From contig JACPAK010000008.1 in NCBI GenBank assembly GCA_016180845.1, positions 30,615 through 94,614 on the forward strand: a stretch of 64,000 bases of DNA, given 5' to 3'. Shown here piece after piece: positions 19,185 to 28,708 of the stretch. Below the pieces are notes generated by a model that worked only from the letters and a program-made list of their open reading frames with translations, was not told where the DNA came from and did not search any database. The position numbers were made by a program, and so were the translations under genes. Numbering within the stretch: the first letter of the stretch is position 1; the number at the start of each line of letters is the position of its first letter. The stretch is from Deltaproteobacteria bacterium (lineage in GTDB: Bacteria; UBA10199; JACPAL01).

Positions 19185-22100
19185 CTATCCTCCTGAACCT
19201 GGTTCTGTCCGTGTAATCCGGACCCGCGCCTCGTTGCCTGACTCCCCCTCCGACATCCCGAGGACCTCAATCGTGATTCCCCGATTCGAATCGACGAAAG
19301 AGGTACCAGGACTGAGCCTGTAATTTCTCGGCACAAACACATCTGTATCTCCTGTACCACCACTACTCATCACAGAATAGTTAGTCTTAAGACGTAGATA
19401 GACCCCCTCTGCCAGAGGTGTCTGATAACCATCGGACCCATCAAATCCGATCGGCTTCCGATATTCGATAAAGTAGTAGTGCCCCCCCTCATGAAGCGGG
19501 ACCTTGACTGTCTTGAGACCATCACCAGAAACCTCTAAGGCCTCTAAGATAAATTCGGTGGCCCCATCACTATCTGAAAGGGCAATTTGTTCTGAGCCGA
19601 TGAAACCAAAGACCTCCTTGTGCCAGGCATGGTGGTGGTAGGAAGTCGATCCCCCCATCGGAGAATAGGTAGTTCCATAGACACTCGCGCTGCACCCCAC
19701 ATCGAGATAATTATCGATATCAGATCCAAAGGTTCTATCAGGACAGGTCCACGACCCATCATGTTGCAGGTGGCCTATCGTGTGACCCATTTCATGGGTA
19801 ATCGTTCCTAGGAGCTCTCTTGGCGTAGAACCTTCTCTGAAGCCATTGCTAATCCCACTGAAACCGCCAGCCATTCCCGCAATTTCATCGATAATGACAT
19901 CAGCATCGGCATAGTGGACTATTGGATCTGCTATCGTCCGTGCAGCACCCCTAATGGCGGTAATATTACAATTCGAGGCAATTCCTCCAATAACAGTCAT
20001 GCAGTAATCTGACATCCGACCAGGGAGAACAAACGGGCCATACGCATTTCCCGTTATTGTCGATTGGCCATAAGAATTCTCTTCCAGGAAGGCCCGATAC
20101 GATCGGGGACCGGAAAATACCAGATTGTCAAAATAGGCCGCATCAATGAGATTGCCAGAGGAGTCGTAGCGAGCCTCGGTCGAATCGGCAAACTGGAGAT
20201 AGACAACCTTCACATTCCAGGAATCTCGTGGTGGACCACATGCGGGAAGAGGTGTTGTGATTTCCGCCGTCCCCAGTGAGTTGTAATCCTGATCGAGGGT
20301 CATCACCATATAGCGATTATCAATACCGGGAATGGCATAGTTATCATAACGAGTCCTTGTCGTACCGGTGCCTCCACTCAGACTTGTTCCAAAATAGATA
20401 CCGTTCCGATAAAAGGCATAGCGAGTAATCGAACAACTTGAATCGGTCGGAATGCTCCACCCTAAACTCGTTCTCGCACATTCGTGAATTGTTGCAGTCA
20501 AACTGACAGGGGAACAGGATGTTACATTCGAGACCGGAGGTGGGAATTCAGGACAGGGAGGCATTGTGATCGAAAATTCGGCCCTCCCGATCTCTACATC
20601 ACCGACCCCCATCATCGTTCTCACACTGACATCATGTCTCCTTCCTGGAGTTGCAAAACGACTTCCAGACGTTTGAGAAGGCATGAATATACCATTTAAT
20701 TCTCCATCCACAAAAATACGAACGCGGCTGATATTACATTCTGCTCCTGTCGGTAGCTGCCATGACATGAAGAGCAACCTGCAAGCAGCAACGTTAGTGG
20801 GATCATAATGCATTGCCATGAGATCAACGACAGGACAGTCACCTGAAACGGTTACCGCACAATTATCGGCATCCAGCGGACAATTATCCGTCGTATCCGG
20901 TGTCCCATCCCCATCATCGTCTGAATCACAGGGATTCCCTTGCCCATCACCATCTGTATCGGTCTGGTTCTGGCGTGCCAAGTCAGGACAGGTATCGGTC
21001 TCATCGGGGAACCCATCCCGATCCCGATCGGAAGGCGTTGGCTCACAGAGATCCCCGATCGAGTCTCCGTCACTATTAGCCTGATCGGGATTGGCGACCA
21101 ACGGACAGTTGTCGGTTATATCCGTAACACTGTCATTATCATCGTCAGTGTCACAGGCATCCCCTTCGGTATCGCCATCGGTATTCACCTGATCCGAGTT
21201 GAAGAGCAGTGGGCAATTGTCTTCGGCATCGACCCGAAAGTCATTGTCATCATCGAGGTCGCAGAGATCTCCGGCCCCATCGCCGTCGTTATTCCTCTGA
21301 TCCGGATTGGCGAGCAGAGGACAGTTGTCTGATGTATCAGGCAACCCATCTCTATCTTCATCATGATTACAGGGGTCACCGAACGAATCCTGAGCCGTGC
21401 GATCGGAGCAGTCGGAATGATTGCAACGATCACCAACCGAATCCATAGTTGAGAGATCCGCACAATCCGTGTGGTTGCATGAGTTACCGGTTGAATCCTG
21501 AGGAGTCCGGTCAGAACAGTCAGTGTGGTTACAGGGATCCCCAATCATGTCTTGGAGCGACAGGTCTGCACAATCGTTGTGATTACAAACATCCCCAACC
21601 GCATCTCGGAGAGACCGATCGGGACAATCGTCATGGTTACATGGATCGCCAATGGAGTCTTCCAGAGATCGATCGGCACAATCATTATGAATACAGGCAT
21701 CTCCAACCTCGTCTCGAGGGGTCCGGTCAGAACAGTCGGTGTGGTTACAAGGATCACCTACTGAATCCTCTGTAGAAAGATCCGCGCAGTCGTTATGAAC
21801 GCAAGCATCCCCGACAGCATCTCGAGCTGATCGATCGGCGCAATCATCGTGATTGCATGGATCTCCAATCGAGTCTTCCAGAGATCGATCGGCACAATCA
21901 TTATGAATACAAGCATCCCCAACATCATCTCGAGTAGACCGATCAACACAATCGTTGTGGTTACAGGGATCACCAATGGAATCATCAGGATCAGTGGGAC
22001 AGGAGTCAACAACATCCTCTCTCTCGTCGTTGTCGTCATTGGTATCACAGGGATTCCCTTGACTATCCCCATCGGTGTCGGTTTGGTCTGTCGATTCCAG

Positions 22101-23681
22101 AAGAGGGCAATTGTCCGTAGCATCCGCAATACCATCATCATCATCATCAGAATCATCTTCCCGACAGACCCTGCTCCCTCGACTATCAATCACACCGATC
22201 TCCCTTGGAGCCAGCCGGGGTTCGCAATCAGTGATATCAGAAGTCCCGTCGTTGTCATCATCGTCATCATCAGGGACGCAGGAAGAGCGCCCTACATCCC
22301 CTAAAAAGATACTCACCTCTATTTCACCTTGCGCATCGAGGGGCAAACAGTCAGAGGTGTCCAAAGTTCCATCATTGTCATCATCCTCGTCATCCACAAC
22401 ACAGGAGGAACCCCCACTCTCATTGGTGATCACCATCTCCCCCTCTTGACTGAGCGGATTACAATCCGAACTATCCGGTGTCCCATCCCCATCATCATCG
22501 GTATCTCGATTATTCCCTATCCGATCATGATCGGTATCTACAGACTCCCGCGCATCCAAGGGAAAGGCGTCTGCAGTATCAACAACCCCGTCATTATCAT
22601 CATCCGTATCGGCATTATCCCCTCGACGATCGCGGTCGTTGTCCCGCGACTCCCTCGGATCAAGTGGGAAAATGTCTTCCGTGTCAGGACTTCCATCCCC
22701 ATCATCATCGGTGTCGGCTTGATTCCCGATACCATCGCCATCGGTATCTACAGACTCTCGACTGTCTCGTGGGAACGGGTCACTGGCATCCGCCACACCG
22801 TCGTTGTCATCATCGTCATCGTCGACCAGACAAGAAGATCCCCCTCTGCGATCAATGATATTGATCTCTCCGGAGGCGCTTCGGGGAAAGCAGTCAGAGG
22901 CATCAGGCGTCCCGTCATTGTCATCATCCATATCGGCATTATTGCCTGACCCGTCGCTATCGGTATCGAGACTCTCTCGCCCATCCCGCGGGAAGGCATC
23001 CCTCGTATCCGCCACTCGATCATCATCATCATCGTCATCATCAACCACACAGGCGGGCATACCAGATCGGTTGTTCACACCAATCTCACCCAAAGCGCTT
23101 AGTGGAGAACAATCCGATCCATCCGGTGTTCCATCGTTATCATCATCGTCATCATCCACAACACAGCGACGCCGTCTGGAGGCATCGGTTATCTGTATCT
23201 CCCCAAAGGCATTCCGGGGATTACAATCCAGCGCATCCGGAGTGTCATCATCATCATCGTCACTATCGTCTACGGTACATCGACGGGAACCGGTTTCGTC
23301 TGTCATAAAAATCGCTACCCGCGCATCGCGAGGGGCACAATCACCCCGGTCAATCGCACCATCGTCGTCATCATCGTCATCGTCGATGACACAAGATGAA
23401 CCAGCGGATGGATTGACAATGACAACCTCACCATCGGCACTGAGGGGAGAGCAATCATTTCGATCAAGGGTTCCATCGTTATCATCATCGTTATCACAGG
23501 CATCTCCACGCCGATCCCCATCGGTGTCTGTTTGGTCATTATTGCGAACCGTAGGGCAGTTGTCCCGGAAATCGGCGATCTGATCCCGATCCTGGTCAGA
23601 CTCAAGATTCTGTGAATAAAGGGGAAAGGCAAAGAGGAGTAAAAAAGAGAGGGCAAGAAGCTGACTCAGTCGCATAGTCAT
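19185..23681 (-). CDS. Large secreted metalloprotease with TSP3-type repeats
   Basis: A 1498-residue protein from the ATG at 23681. It opens with a signal peptide (MTMRLSQLLALSFLLLFAF), then many Asp-rich repeats such as DNCPTVRNNDQTDTDGDRRG, the thrombospondin type-3 pattern that binds calcium. Residues 576-773 are a distinct 18-residue Cys/His repeat. Fibronectin-III-like modules follow. The C-terminal region has HEMGHTIGHLQH (His1296, Glu1297, His1300) and a YSPMGG Met-turn, as in gametolysin/M6-like zinc peptidases. The third zinc ligand would be one residue off the usual HExxHxxGxxH spacing (His1304 or His1307). It is probably a surface or secreted protease on a calcium-stiffened stalk. 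A GTG at 23708 could extend it. Confidence 0.82.
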   Translation of the reverse strand: MTMRLSQLLALSFLLLFAFPLYSQNLESDQDRDQIADFRDNCPTVRNNDQTDTDGDRRGDACDNDDDNDGTLDRNDCSPLSADGEVVIVNPSAGSSCVIDDDDDDDDGAIDRGDCAPRDARVAIFMTDETGSRRCTVDDSDDDDDDTPDALDCNPRNAFGEIQITDASRRRRCVVDDDDDDNDGTPDGSDCSPLSALGEIGVNNRSGMPACVVDDDDDDDDRVADTRDAFPRDGRESLDTDSDGSGNNADMDDDNDGTPDASDCFPRSASGEINIIDRRGGSSCLVDDDDDDNDGVADASDPFPRDSRESVDTDGDGIGNQADTDDDGDGSPDTEDIFPLDPRESRDNDRDRRGDNADTDDDNDGVVDTADAFPLDARESVDTDHDRIGNNRDTDDDGDGTPDSSDCNPLSQEGEMVITNESGGSSCVVDDEDDDNDGTLDTSDCLPLDAQGEIEVSIFLGDVGRSSCVPDDDDDDNDGTSDITDCEPRLAPREIGVIDSRGSRVCREDDSDDDDDGIADATDNCPLLESTDQTDTDGDSQGNPCDTNDDNDEREDVVDSCPTDPDDSIGDPCNHNDCVDRSTRDDVGDACIHNDCADRSLEDSIGDPCNHDDCADRSARDAVGDACVHNDCADLSTEDSVGDPCNHTDCSDRTPRDEVGDACIHNDCADRSLEDSIGDPCNHDDCPDRSLRDAVGDVCNHNDCADLSLQDMIGDPCNHTDCSDRTPQDSTGNSCNHTDCADLSTMDSVGDRCNHSDCSDRTAQDSFGDPCNHDEDRDGLPDTSDNCPLLANPDQRNNDGDGAGDLCDLDDDNDFRVDAEDNCPLLFNSDQVNTDGDTEGDACDTDDDNDSVTDITDNCPLVANPDQANSDGDSIGDLCEPTPSDRDRDGFPDETDTCPDLARQNQTDTDGDGQGNPCDSDDDGDGTPDTTDNCPLDADNCAVTVSGDCPVVDLMAMHYDPTNVAACRLLFMSWQLPTGAECNISRVRIFVDGELNGIFMPSQTSGSRFATPGRRHDVSVRTMMGVGDVEIGRAEFSITMPPCPEFPPPVSNVTSCSPVSLTATIHECARTSLGWSIPTDSSCSITRYAFYRNGIYFGTSLSGGTGTTRTRYDNYAIPGIDNRYMVMTLDQDYNSLGTAEITTPLPACGPPRDSWNVKVVYLQFADSTEARYDSSGNLIDAAYFDNLVFSGPRSYRAFLEENSYGQSTITGNAYGPFVLPGRMSDYCMTVIGGIASNCNITAIRGAARTIADPIVHYADADVIIDEIAGMAGGFSGISNGFREGSTPRELLGTITHEMGHTIGHLQHDGSWTCPDRTFGSDIDNYLDVGCSASVYGTTYSPMGGSTSYHHHAWHKEVFGFIGSEQIALSDSDGATEFILEALEVSGDGLKTVKVPLHEGGHYYFIEYRKPIGFDGSDGYQTPLAEGVYLRLKTNYSVMSSGGTGDTDVFVPRNYRLSPGTSFVDSNRGITIEVLGMSEGESGNEARVRITRTEPGSGG
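21363..21956 (-). repeat. Eleven tandem 54-bp units coding an 18-residue Cys/His repeat
   Basis: Within the metalloprotease gene, 594 bp consist of exactly eleven 54-bp units. The protein unit is x-D-C-x-D-R/L-S/T-x-x-D-x-x-G-D/N-x-C-x-H. Units 2 and 6 are identical (NDCADRSLEDSIGDPCNH). A higher order is visible: units 2-5 resemble units 6-9 one by one, so blocks of four (216 bp) have been duplicated. Each unit lacks the DxDxDG core of ordinary TSP3 repeats and keeps a Cys-x12-Cys-x-His spacing. Confidence 0.9.
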
Positions 23682-23832
23682 ATCAGGTAGAAGCAACTTA
23701 CGTGCCACAGATCGACTCAGATCACCAGAAAAAATCTTTGTAATTTGGCTAGTTACCTTTTTGGACCTGCTGACGTGGAGTCAAAATATTCTCAAAGTGA
23801 TAAACAATTATCAGAATGATAAATGGAGCAAA

Positions 23833-25146
23833 TCATTCATAGTACTCTAACCCAAGATGAGTGATCTGATCTTCACCCATCAGATACCGAAGTGTGTTCT
23901 TGAGCTTCATCTCCTGGATGAAGAGATTGTGTTCTGGATAGAGACCGGGGGCAGTCATTGGGCTCTTGTAATAGAAAGAAAGCCACTCCTGAATCCCCTT
24001 CATCTTCGCCCGTTGGGCAAGGTCCATGAACAAGGCGAGGTCCAGGACAAGTGGTGCCGCCAGAATCGAATCACGGCAGAGGAAGTCGACCTTCAACTGC
24101 ATCGGATAACCGAGCCAGCCGAAGAGATCGATATTGTCCCATCCCTCCTTATTATCTCCGCGAGGGGGGTAATAATTGATCCGAACCTTATGAAAAATCT
24201 TCCCATAAAGATCGGGATAGAGCTCTGGCTGGAGAATCGTATCCAAGACACCTAGTTTGCTTTCTTCCTTTGTCTTAAAGGAGTCGGGGTCATCGAGGAC
24301 CTCTCCATCACGATTCCCCAGGATGTTCGTCGAATACCAACCGGCAAGCCCCAAGTATCGCGCCTTAAATCCAGGAGCGAGGATTGTCTTCATCAAGGTC
24401 TGCCCTGTCTTGAAATCCTTTCCGGAAAGGGGAACATGATTTTCCTGGGCTAGTTCCATGAGGGCTGGAATATCAGACGTCAGATTAGGGGCCCCATTGG
24501 CAAAGGCAACACGCAACTTCAGGGCGGCATAGGCATAGATCATGCTTGGGGCGATATCCGTGTCGTTCGACTCAAGCCCCTTTTCAAAAGCAGCAAGTGA
24601 TTGATGGACCGGCTTCGGCTGGAGATAAACTTCTGTCGAACCACACCAGACCACCACGAGACGTGAACAACCATTCGATTTTTTAAAAGATTCAATATCC
24701 TGTCTTAATTGATCCGCGAGATCCCGCTTCGTCTTTCCTGTTTTCACATTCGACCCATCCAGGCGACGGACATAATTTTTATCAAAAACCGCCTTCATCG
24801 GTCGAACCTTCTCCAGTTCAGTTTTTAATTGGTGAACCAACTCCTTCTCGAGGACACCGGCATGGAGCGCCGCCTCATAGGCATTATCAGGGAAGATATC
24901 CCAAGCGCCAAAAACCAGGTCGTTCAAGTTCGCGAGGGGAACAAATTCTCTGACGAGTGGAGTCCTCTTTTCAGTCCTCTTCCCGAGGCGAATGGTCCCA
25001 ATTTGAGTCATCGAGCCGATCGGCTTCGCGAGCCCCTTTTTCACCGCCTCAACACCGGCGATAAAGGTGGTCGAAACCGCTCCGAGTCCGACAAGCAGGA
25101 TTCCCAACTTCCCCTGGGCAGGTTCAATCATTGGTTTTGTCTTCAT
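23833..25146 (-). CDS. ino1: Inositol-3-phosphate synthase
   Basis: Converts glucose 6-phosphate to 1D-myo-inositol 3-phosphate with NAD as a recycled cofactor. The 437-residue protein has the N-terminal nucleotide-binding GILLVGLGAVSTTFIAG, NGAPNLTSDIPALMELA and SGKDFKTGQTLMKTILAPG. AGWYSTNILGNRDGEVL and the C-terminal VDFLCRDSILAAPLVLDL follow, all conserved in the synthase family. Inositol is used for phosphatidylinositol-type lipids or compatible solutes, and which applies here cannot be told. It stands alone, divergent from the membrane-protein block. A possible -10 box (TATAGG) lies 15 nt ahead of the ATG. Confidence 0.93.
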   Translation of the reverse strand: MKTKPMIEPAQGKLGILLVGLGAVSTTFIAGVEAVKKGLAKPIGSMTQIGTIRLGKRTEKRTPLVREFVPLANLNDLVFGAWDIFPDNAYEAALHAGVLEKELVHQLKTELEKVRPMKAVFDKNYVRRLDGSNVKTGKTKRDLADQLRQDIESFKKSNGCSRLVVVWCGSTEVYLQPKPVHQSLAAFEKGLESNDTDIAPSMIYAYAALKLRVAFANGAPNLTSDIPALMELAQENHVPLSGKDFKTGQTLMKTILAPGFKARYLGLAGWYSTNILGNRDGEVLDDPDSFKTKEESKLGVLDTILQPELYPDLYGKIFHKVRINYYPPRGDNKEGWDNIDLFGWLGYPMQLKVDFLCRDSILAAPLVLDLALFMDLAQRAKMKGIQEWLSFYYKSPMTAPGLYPEHNLFIQEMKLKNTLRYLMGEDQITHLGLEYYE

Positions 25147-25234
25147 AAAATTGCGCTAACCCCTATATGAGCTTTTTAAATTAAGCAACCGTTTCTATTG
25201 AGAGACGAAGAGGAGATCAAATAAAGGGGTTTTT

Positions 25235-25741
25235 ATGGGAGCGGAGAACGTCAAAAACAATCAAGTTGGCCTTGGCTGGGGGATATTCGGAGCAGCGATC
25301 GGAGGAACGGTTGCCGGAGGAATAGCTGGTTGCCAGGAGATTTTGCGCGGTTCTCCAATGAAAGTCGCCTCACGAGAAATCATCGCATGGGCCCTGATAA
25401 GTACGATTGTTGGAATCCCAACAAGCTGGATGACCAGGCGCTTTATGAAAAAAGATGAGGGGGAAAACAGCCAGACCCCTTTTTTAGGACTGGCCGATAT
25501 GGCAATACTTTCTCAGGTAATCATACAATTTGGTGGTGGCGGAATTATTGCCCGTCTCTTTAATCCCACGGTTCATTCCTTTAGAGAAGCTTTTAGAGTC
25601 ACCTGTAAAAATCCCCACTCTTTGGGGGCATTCGGTTCTGCCATCTTTGTAGGTCTTTGCGTAGCCGGTGCGCTTTCCTTCGGCGAAATGTGTCGGCTCG
25701 CCTGGGTCAGTGCCCAAACGGCAAGAGAGCTTCCAAAATAG
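25235..25741 (+). CDS. Small multi-spanning membrane protein, unknown
   Basis: A 168-residue protein with about four hydrophobic helices: a glycine-rich first one (IFGAAIGGTVAGGIAG), then IIAWALISTIVGIPTSWM, MAILSQVIIQFGGGGIIARL and AIFVGLCVAGALSFG. No family is recognised. AAGGGG lies about 6 nt upstream of the ATG. It precedes the 818-residue membrane protein by 66 bp on the same strand, so the two may act together. Glycine-zipper-like helices suggest oligomerisation in the membrane, which is inference. Confidence 0.6.
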   Translation: MGAENVKNNQVGLGWGIFGAAIGGTVAGGIAGCQEILRGSPMKVASREIIAWALISTIVGIPTSWMTRRFMKKDEGENSQTPFLGLADMAILSQVIIQFGGGGIIARLFNPTVHSFREAFRVTCKNPHSLGAFGSAIFVGLCVAGALSFGEMCRLAWVSAQTARELPK

Positions 25742-25807
25742 ACCTATTCGTCAAGAGATCTTCTGACAACTTTCTCTAAATCAAACCGATAATAACATTG
25801 AGCTTTT

Positions 25808-28264
25808 ATGGTCAATGACCTTCAAATGAATCGACGGATTCATGACAAGATTGAAGAAGACCTGGAGTCCCTCGGTTCTCTTCAGACACGAATCGAGAAT
25901 ACAACCCACTGGGTTCCCCGTTTCGTATCCAAATGGACATCGGGATCCGGCGATCTCCTCGACGAATCAATCAGCCATAGAAAAAAGGCGTACGAAACCC
26001 TCTACCCGACGCGATACACGCTCGAATCAAAAGGAGTCGTCTCCCCTGAAAATCTCAGGGATACTTCGCAGAGGCTCTTGTCCGCCTCCCGTGAGGCCCA
26101 AACTGCCAAGGAACTTTGGTGGCAATACAATCAAAAATCAGTCGCCTCGGCAGAAAAATGGGAGTCATGGCTTCAAGCAATATCGGGGGGGATTCTAGGC
26201 GGTTTTCTTGTCGGATCGGTCTTTGGATTTTTTCCAGATCGGGGAGACCTCCGTAATTACTTTATTGATAGACTGCCTCACTTAAGCGATCGCTGGACAA
26301 AAAATCTTAAAGGTCCCACGTTTCTGCTTTTCACGGGTGCCGCAATTCTCTTCATGGGTTTCATTCATGGAGTTGTTGTCCCCCATGAGCCAGAAGATAA
26401 ACTACCCGAAAAGGAAGAGCTGAGAAAACTTGCCCTCGAGGCACGGGAGGGGATCAAGACAAAAGATCCAAAAATCCTTCGAAAGATCGGTCAATTTACG
26501 ATCCGCACCGAACAGGTGGTAGAGACCGAGCTTCTCACAAAAGCGGAAAAAGAGGTGGAACTTTCTCAGTGGAATAGTCTGGGAGAAACTTATCGAGGTT
26601 TAGCCGCCTCAAAAAAATCAGACGACTGGAAAGGACAAGTCCAGGCCATCATGCATTACAATTTTGAGAATTATTTTCAACATTATGTCCGGTCGAATGC
26701 CTTGATACGACAAGTCCTGAAGGGTTTTGGCGGGAATTGTGAGACATCGACGAAGATGACGATCGCTGCTTTTTATGAATCGGGAATCGAACTCCCCGAG
26801 GGATATATTTTAGGGGTACAAAAATTTCGCGACCATATGCAGCCGGTAATCTATAGCACAAAATACGGATGGATGTGGGACCTCATGGAGAATCAATGGA
26901 CCCAAGAGATTCGTGCCCCGATTTTCCAGGTCACGATTCTCTACCACGCCTTCTTGAAATCGCAGAAGGTCGATCCAAAAGTTTCTGAAAAAGAGCTCCT
27001 GATCGCCCCCTCAAATTCCGTCGACGATACCCCCCGCACCGCCCGTCACGACGCGACGAACTCAAACCTCCTCTTCCCTCAAGGGAGCGGCTACTACAAC
27101 TCCGGACCGGCACCGGAAGAGGCCTACCTGAAAAACCCCTATGCAACTTCCGAAGGCGATCGCTTCCAAACGCCCGTAGAAGATAAGCAAGGAGTTCGTC
27201 AGAAAAAAAGAGAGAACCAAGACAAATTAAAAGGGGTTTACGCGCTGGGGGATCTCAGGACGGATTGGAAGCAATATTATGAATCACTATTTTCCAGCGA
27301 GGAAAATATCCTCCCCTGTCTCATCGAAAGAGATGGGGAGCTTGTTATTTTTAACAACGTGCTTCAGAGAAATCATTATCGTTCACTTCTCTCCGATGAA
27401 GCGAGGGCCAACTTTTTAATGAACCTCGCCTTCAGTTCTCTTTCAGGACTTCTTGATCGATCCTACCTCAATGATTCGATAAATCTTCTGGAGGACTCAA
27501 AACAGATTCGGAATTTTGATCGGGAAAGATTCACTTCTGTGAAAAAATTGATGATGAAAATTTTCAACACCATCGCGCTCACTAAAAAATATCTCCCTCC
27601 GAGTCATCACACCCAGCTCATTCAAAGATTAAAAGAGGCCTATCCTGAGTTTGAACGGCTCATGAATCTCAAAATAAAATTTGAAAGAGATGTTTTAGAG
27701 AATCCGGCCTCGACTCTGAAATTCCTTGGTGAATTGAATCATGATCAGAGATTCAACCTCCTGGAACTCATGGCTGCTATTGGCGGAACTTACCTTTCAC
27801 CACGATGGGGCGGTTTCTACTCGACGTTCCCTCTGAGCGAGGCGGAGAAGGCCATGGAGAGGGAGGCACAAAATGGAGAACTGCCCCCGGAGGTCATGGT
27901 CGACCTGATCCTCTATTATGGAGGGGGCGAAGAGACAACGATCACCCGGCAGTGGGATCAGCAGATCCAGGGAACCTTCCTCCGTCTCAATGGGGATCAA
28001 TCATACAATAACTTCTTTCTTGAATCGTTCCGCCGGTGGCCCATTCAAATAAAAACGGATGGGGGCGTCCCTTCTGCTACGAAGCTTGGGTTCCTCCTTC
28101 AATCTGGAACTGATTTTGAGGAATTTTACGTGATCCCTAAAAACACACGACGTGAGTTTAAGGAAATCCTCACGTCGATCCTTGGCAAACCGGCTCGTGA
28201 AGGAGAGATCGTCCACGACCCCGCCCTTCTCCGAAAGATGAGGCAGCAGTACCTCATCCAGTAA
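25808..28264 (+). CDS. Membrane protein with transglutaminase-like Cys/His/Asp region
   Basis: An 818-residue protein of unknown family. Residues 1-120 are helical and charged. Two membrane segments follow (about 121-144 and 170-191) with a short loop between. A soluble domain then contains GGNCETSTKMTIAAF (Cys311), FRDHMQPVIYS (His343) and MWDLMENQW (Asp358). The order and spacing resemble the Cys-His-Asp triad of transglutaminase-like or papain-fold enzymes. The remaining 450 residues are unrecognised and rich in charged helices. Catalysis is an inference from these motifs only. It is followed on the same strand by a small unknown gene. Confidence 0.6.
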   Translation: MVNDLQMNRRIHDKIEEDLESLGSLQTRIENTTHWVPRFVSKWTSGSGDLLDESISHRKKAYETLYPTRYTLESKGVVSPENLRDTSQRLLSASREAQTAKELWWQYNQKSVASAEKWESWLQAISGGILGGFLVGSVFGFFPDRGDLRNYFIDRLPHLSDRWTKNLKGPTFLLFTGAAILFMGFIHGVVVPHEPEDKLPEKEELRKLALEAREGIKTKDPKILRKIGQFTIRTEQVVETELLTKAEKEVELSQWNSLGETYRGLAASKKSDDWKGQVQAIMHYNFENYFQHYVRSNALIRQVLKGFGGNCETSTKMTIAAFYESGIELPEGYILGVQKFRDHMQPVIYSTKYGWMWDLMENQWTQEIRAPIFQVTILYHAFLKSQKVDPKVSEKELLIAPSNSVDDTPRTARHDATNSNLLFPQGSGYYNSGPAPEEAYLKNPYATSEGDRFQTPVEDKQGVRQKKRENQDKLKGVYALGDLRTDWKQYYESLFSSEENILPCLIERDGELVIFNNVLQRNHYRSLLSDEARANFLMNLAFSSLSGLLDRSYLNDSINLLEDSKQIRNFDRERFTSVKKLMMKIFNTIALTKKYLPPSHHTQLIQRLKEAYPEFERLMNLKIKFERDVLENPASTLKFLGELNHDQRFNLLELMAAIGGTYLSPRWGGFYSTFPLSEAEKAMEREAQNGELPPEVMVDLILYYGGGEETTITRQWDQQIQGTFLRLNGDQSYNNFFLESFRRWPIQIKTDGGVPSATKLGFLLQSGTDFEEFYVIPKNTRREFKEILTSILGKPAREGEIVHDPALLRKMRQQYLIQ

Positions 28265-28326
28265 AAAAACTAAAAAAAGAAAAAAATTCGCAACTTTTTT
28301 TAGCGGACTGCGATGATGTATTTGTT

Positions 28327-28677
28327 ATGAGCATGGTGCATTGGTTTAAAGGCATATTTTCCGCATCCCGCCCGGAGACTCTGAGCGGTGAGGCGATCAA
28401 GCAAGGGGCCGAGGTCTCTGAAAAGAGGGGCAAACCGAAGCTGATCGATTTAACGGACGGCTTTTATCTCGTTGAGGCGGCCAAGAAATGGGGCGCTTAT
28501 TTCTTCCGTCGAAACCGGGATGATTTCGCTGATTTTCGTCAACATGTGAAGACCCATCGAAAGGTCCGGAAACATATCGCTGACTTCTACGATCTACCTG
28601 ATATTGTTGATGAAGTTACCGAGAAGATCCTCGCCGCCTCCAAGGAAGACGAGCGGTTCAAGCAGCTTTTTAGCTAG
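28327..28677 (+). CDS. Small hypothetical protein
   Basis: A 116-residue soluble protein rich in Lys, Arg, Asp and Glu, with no signal peptide or membrane segment. Notable segments are LTDGFYLVEAAKKWGAYFF, FRQHVKTHRKVRKHIADF and a helical C-terminus. I do not recognise it. The coding bias is normal, and it lies 62 bp downstream of the transglutaminase-like gene in an A/T-rich gap. It converges with comM. An internal ATG two codons later (28333) is an alternative start. Confidence 0.55.
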   Translation: MSMVHWFKGIFSASRPETLSGEAIKQGAEVSEKRGKPKLIDLTDGFYLVEAAKKWGAYFFRRNRDDFADFRQHVKTHRKVRKHIADFYDLPDIVDEVTEKILAASKEDERFKQLFS

Positions 28678-28708
28678 CGATCAATTTACCTGTTTCGATC
28701 AAAAAGAC

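Noticed and set aside
21363..21956. Tandem 54-bp units considered as a CRISPR array
   Set aside because: The units are contiguous, have no spacers, stay in frame and encode a protein repeat.
21185..23583. Many long open frames on both strands over the metalloprotease gene
   Set aside because: They are by-products of the Asp codon (GAT/GAC) repeats and give low-complexity Ser/His/Ile-rich products.
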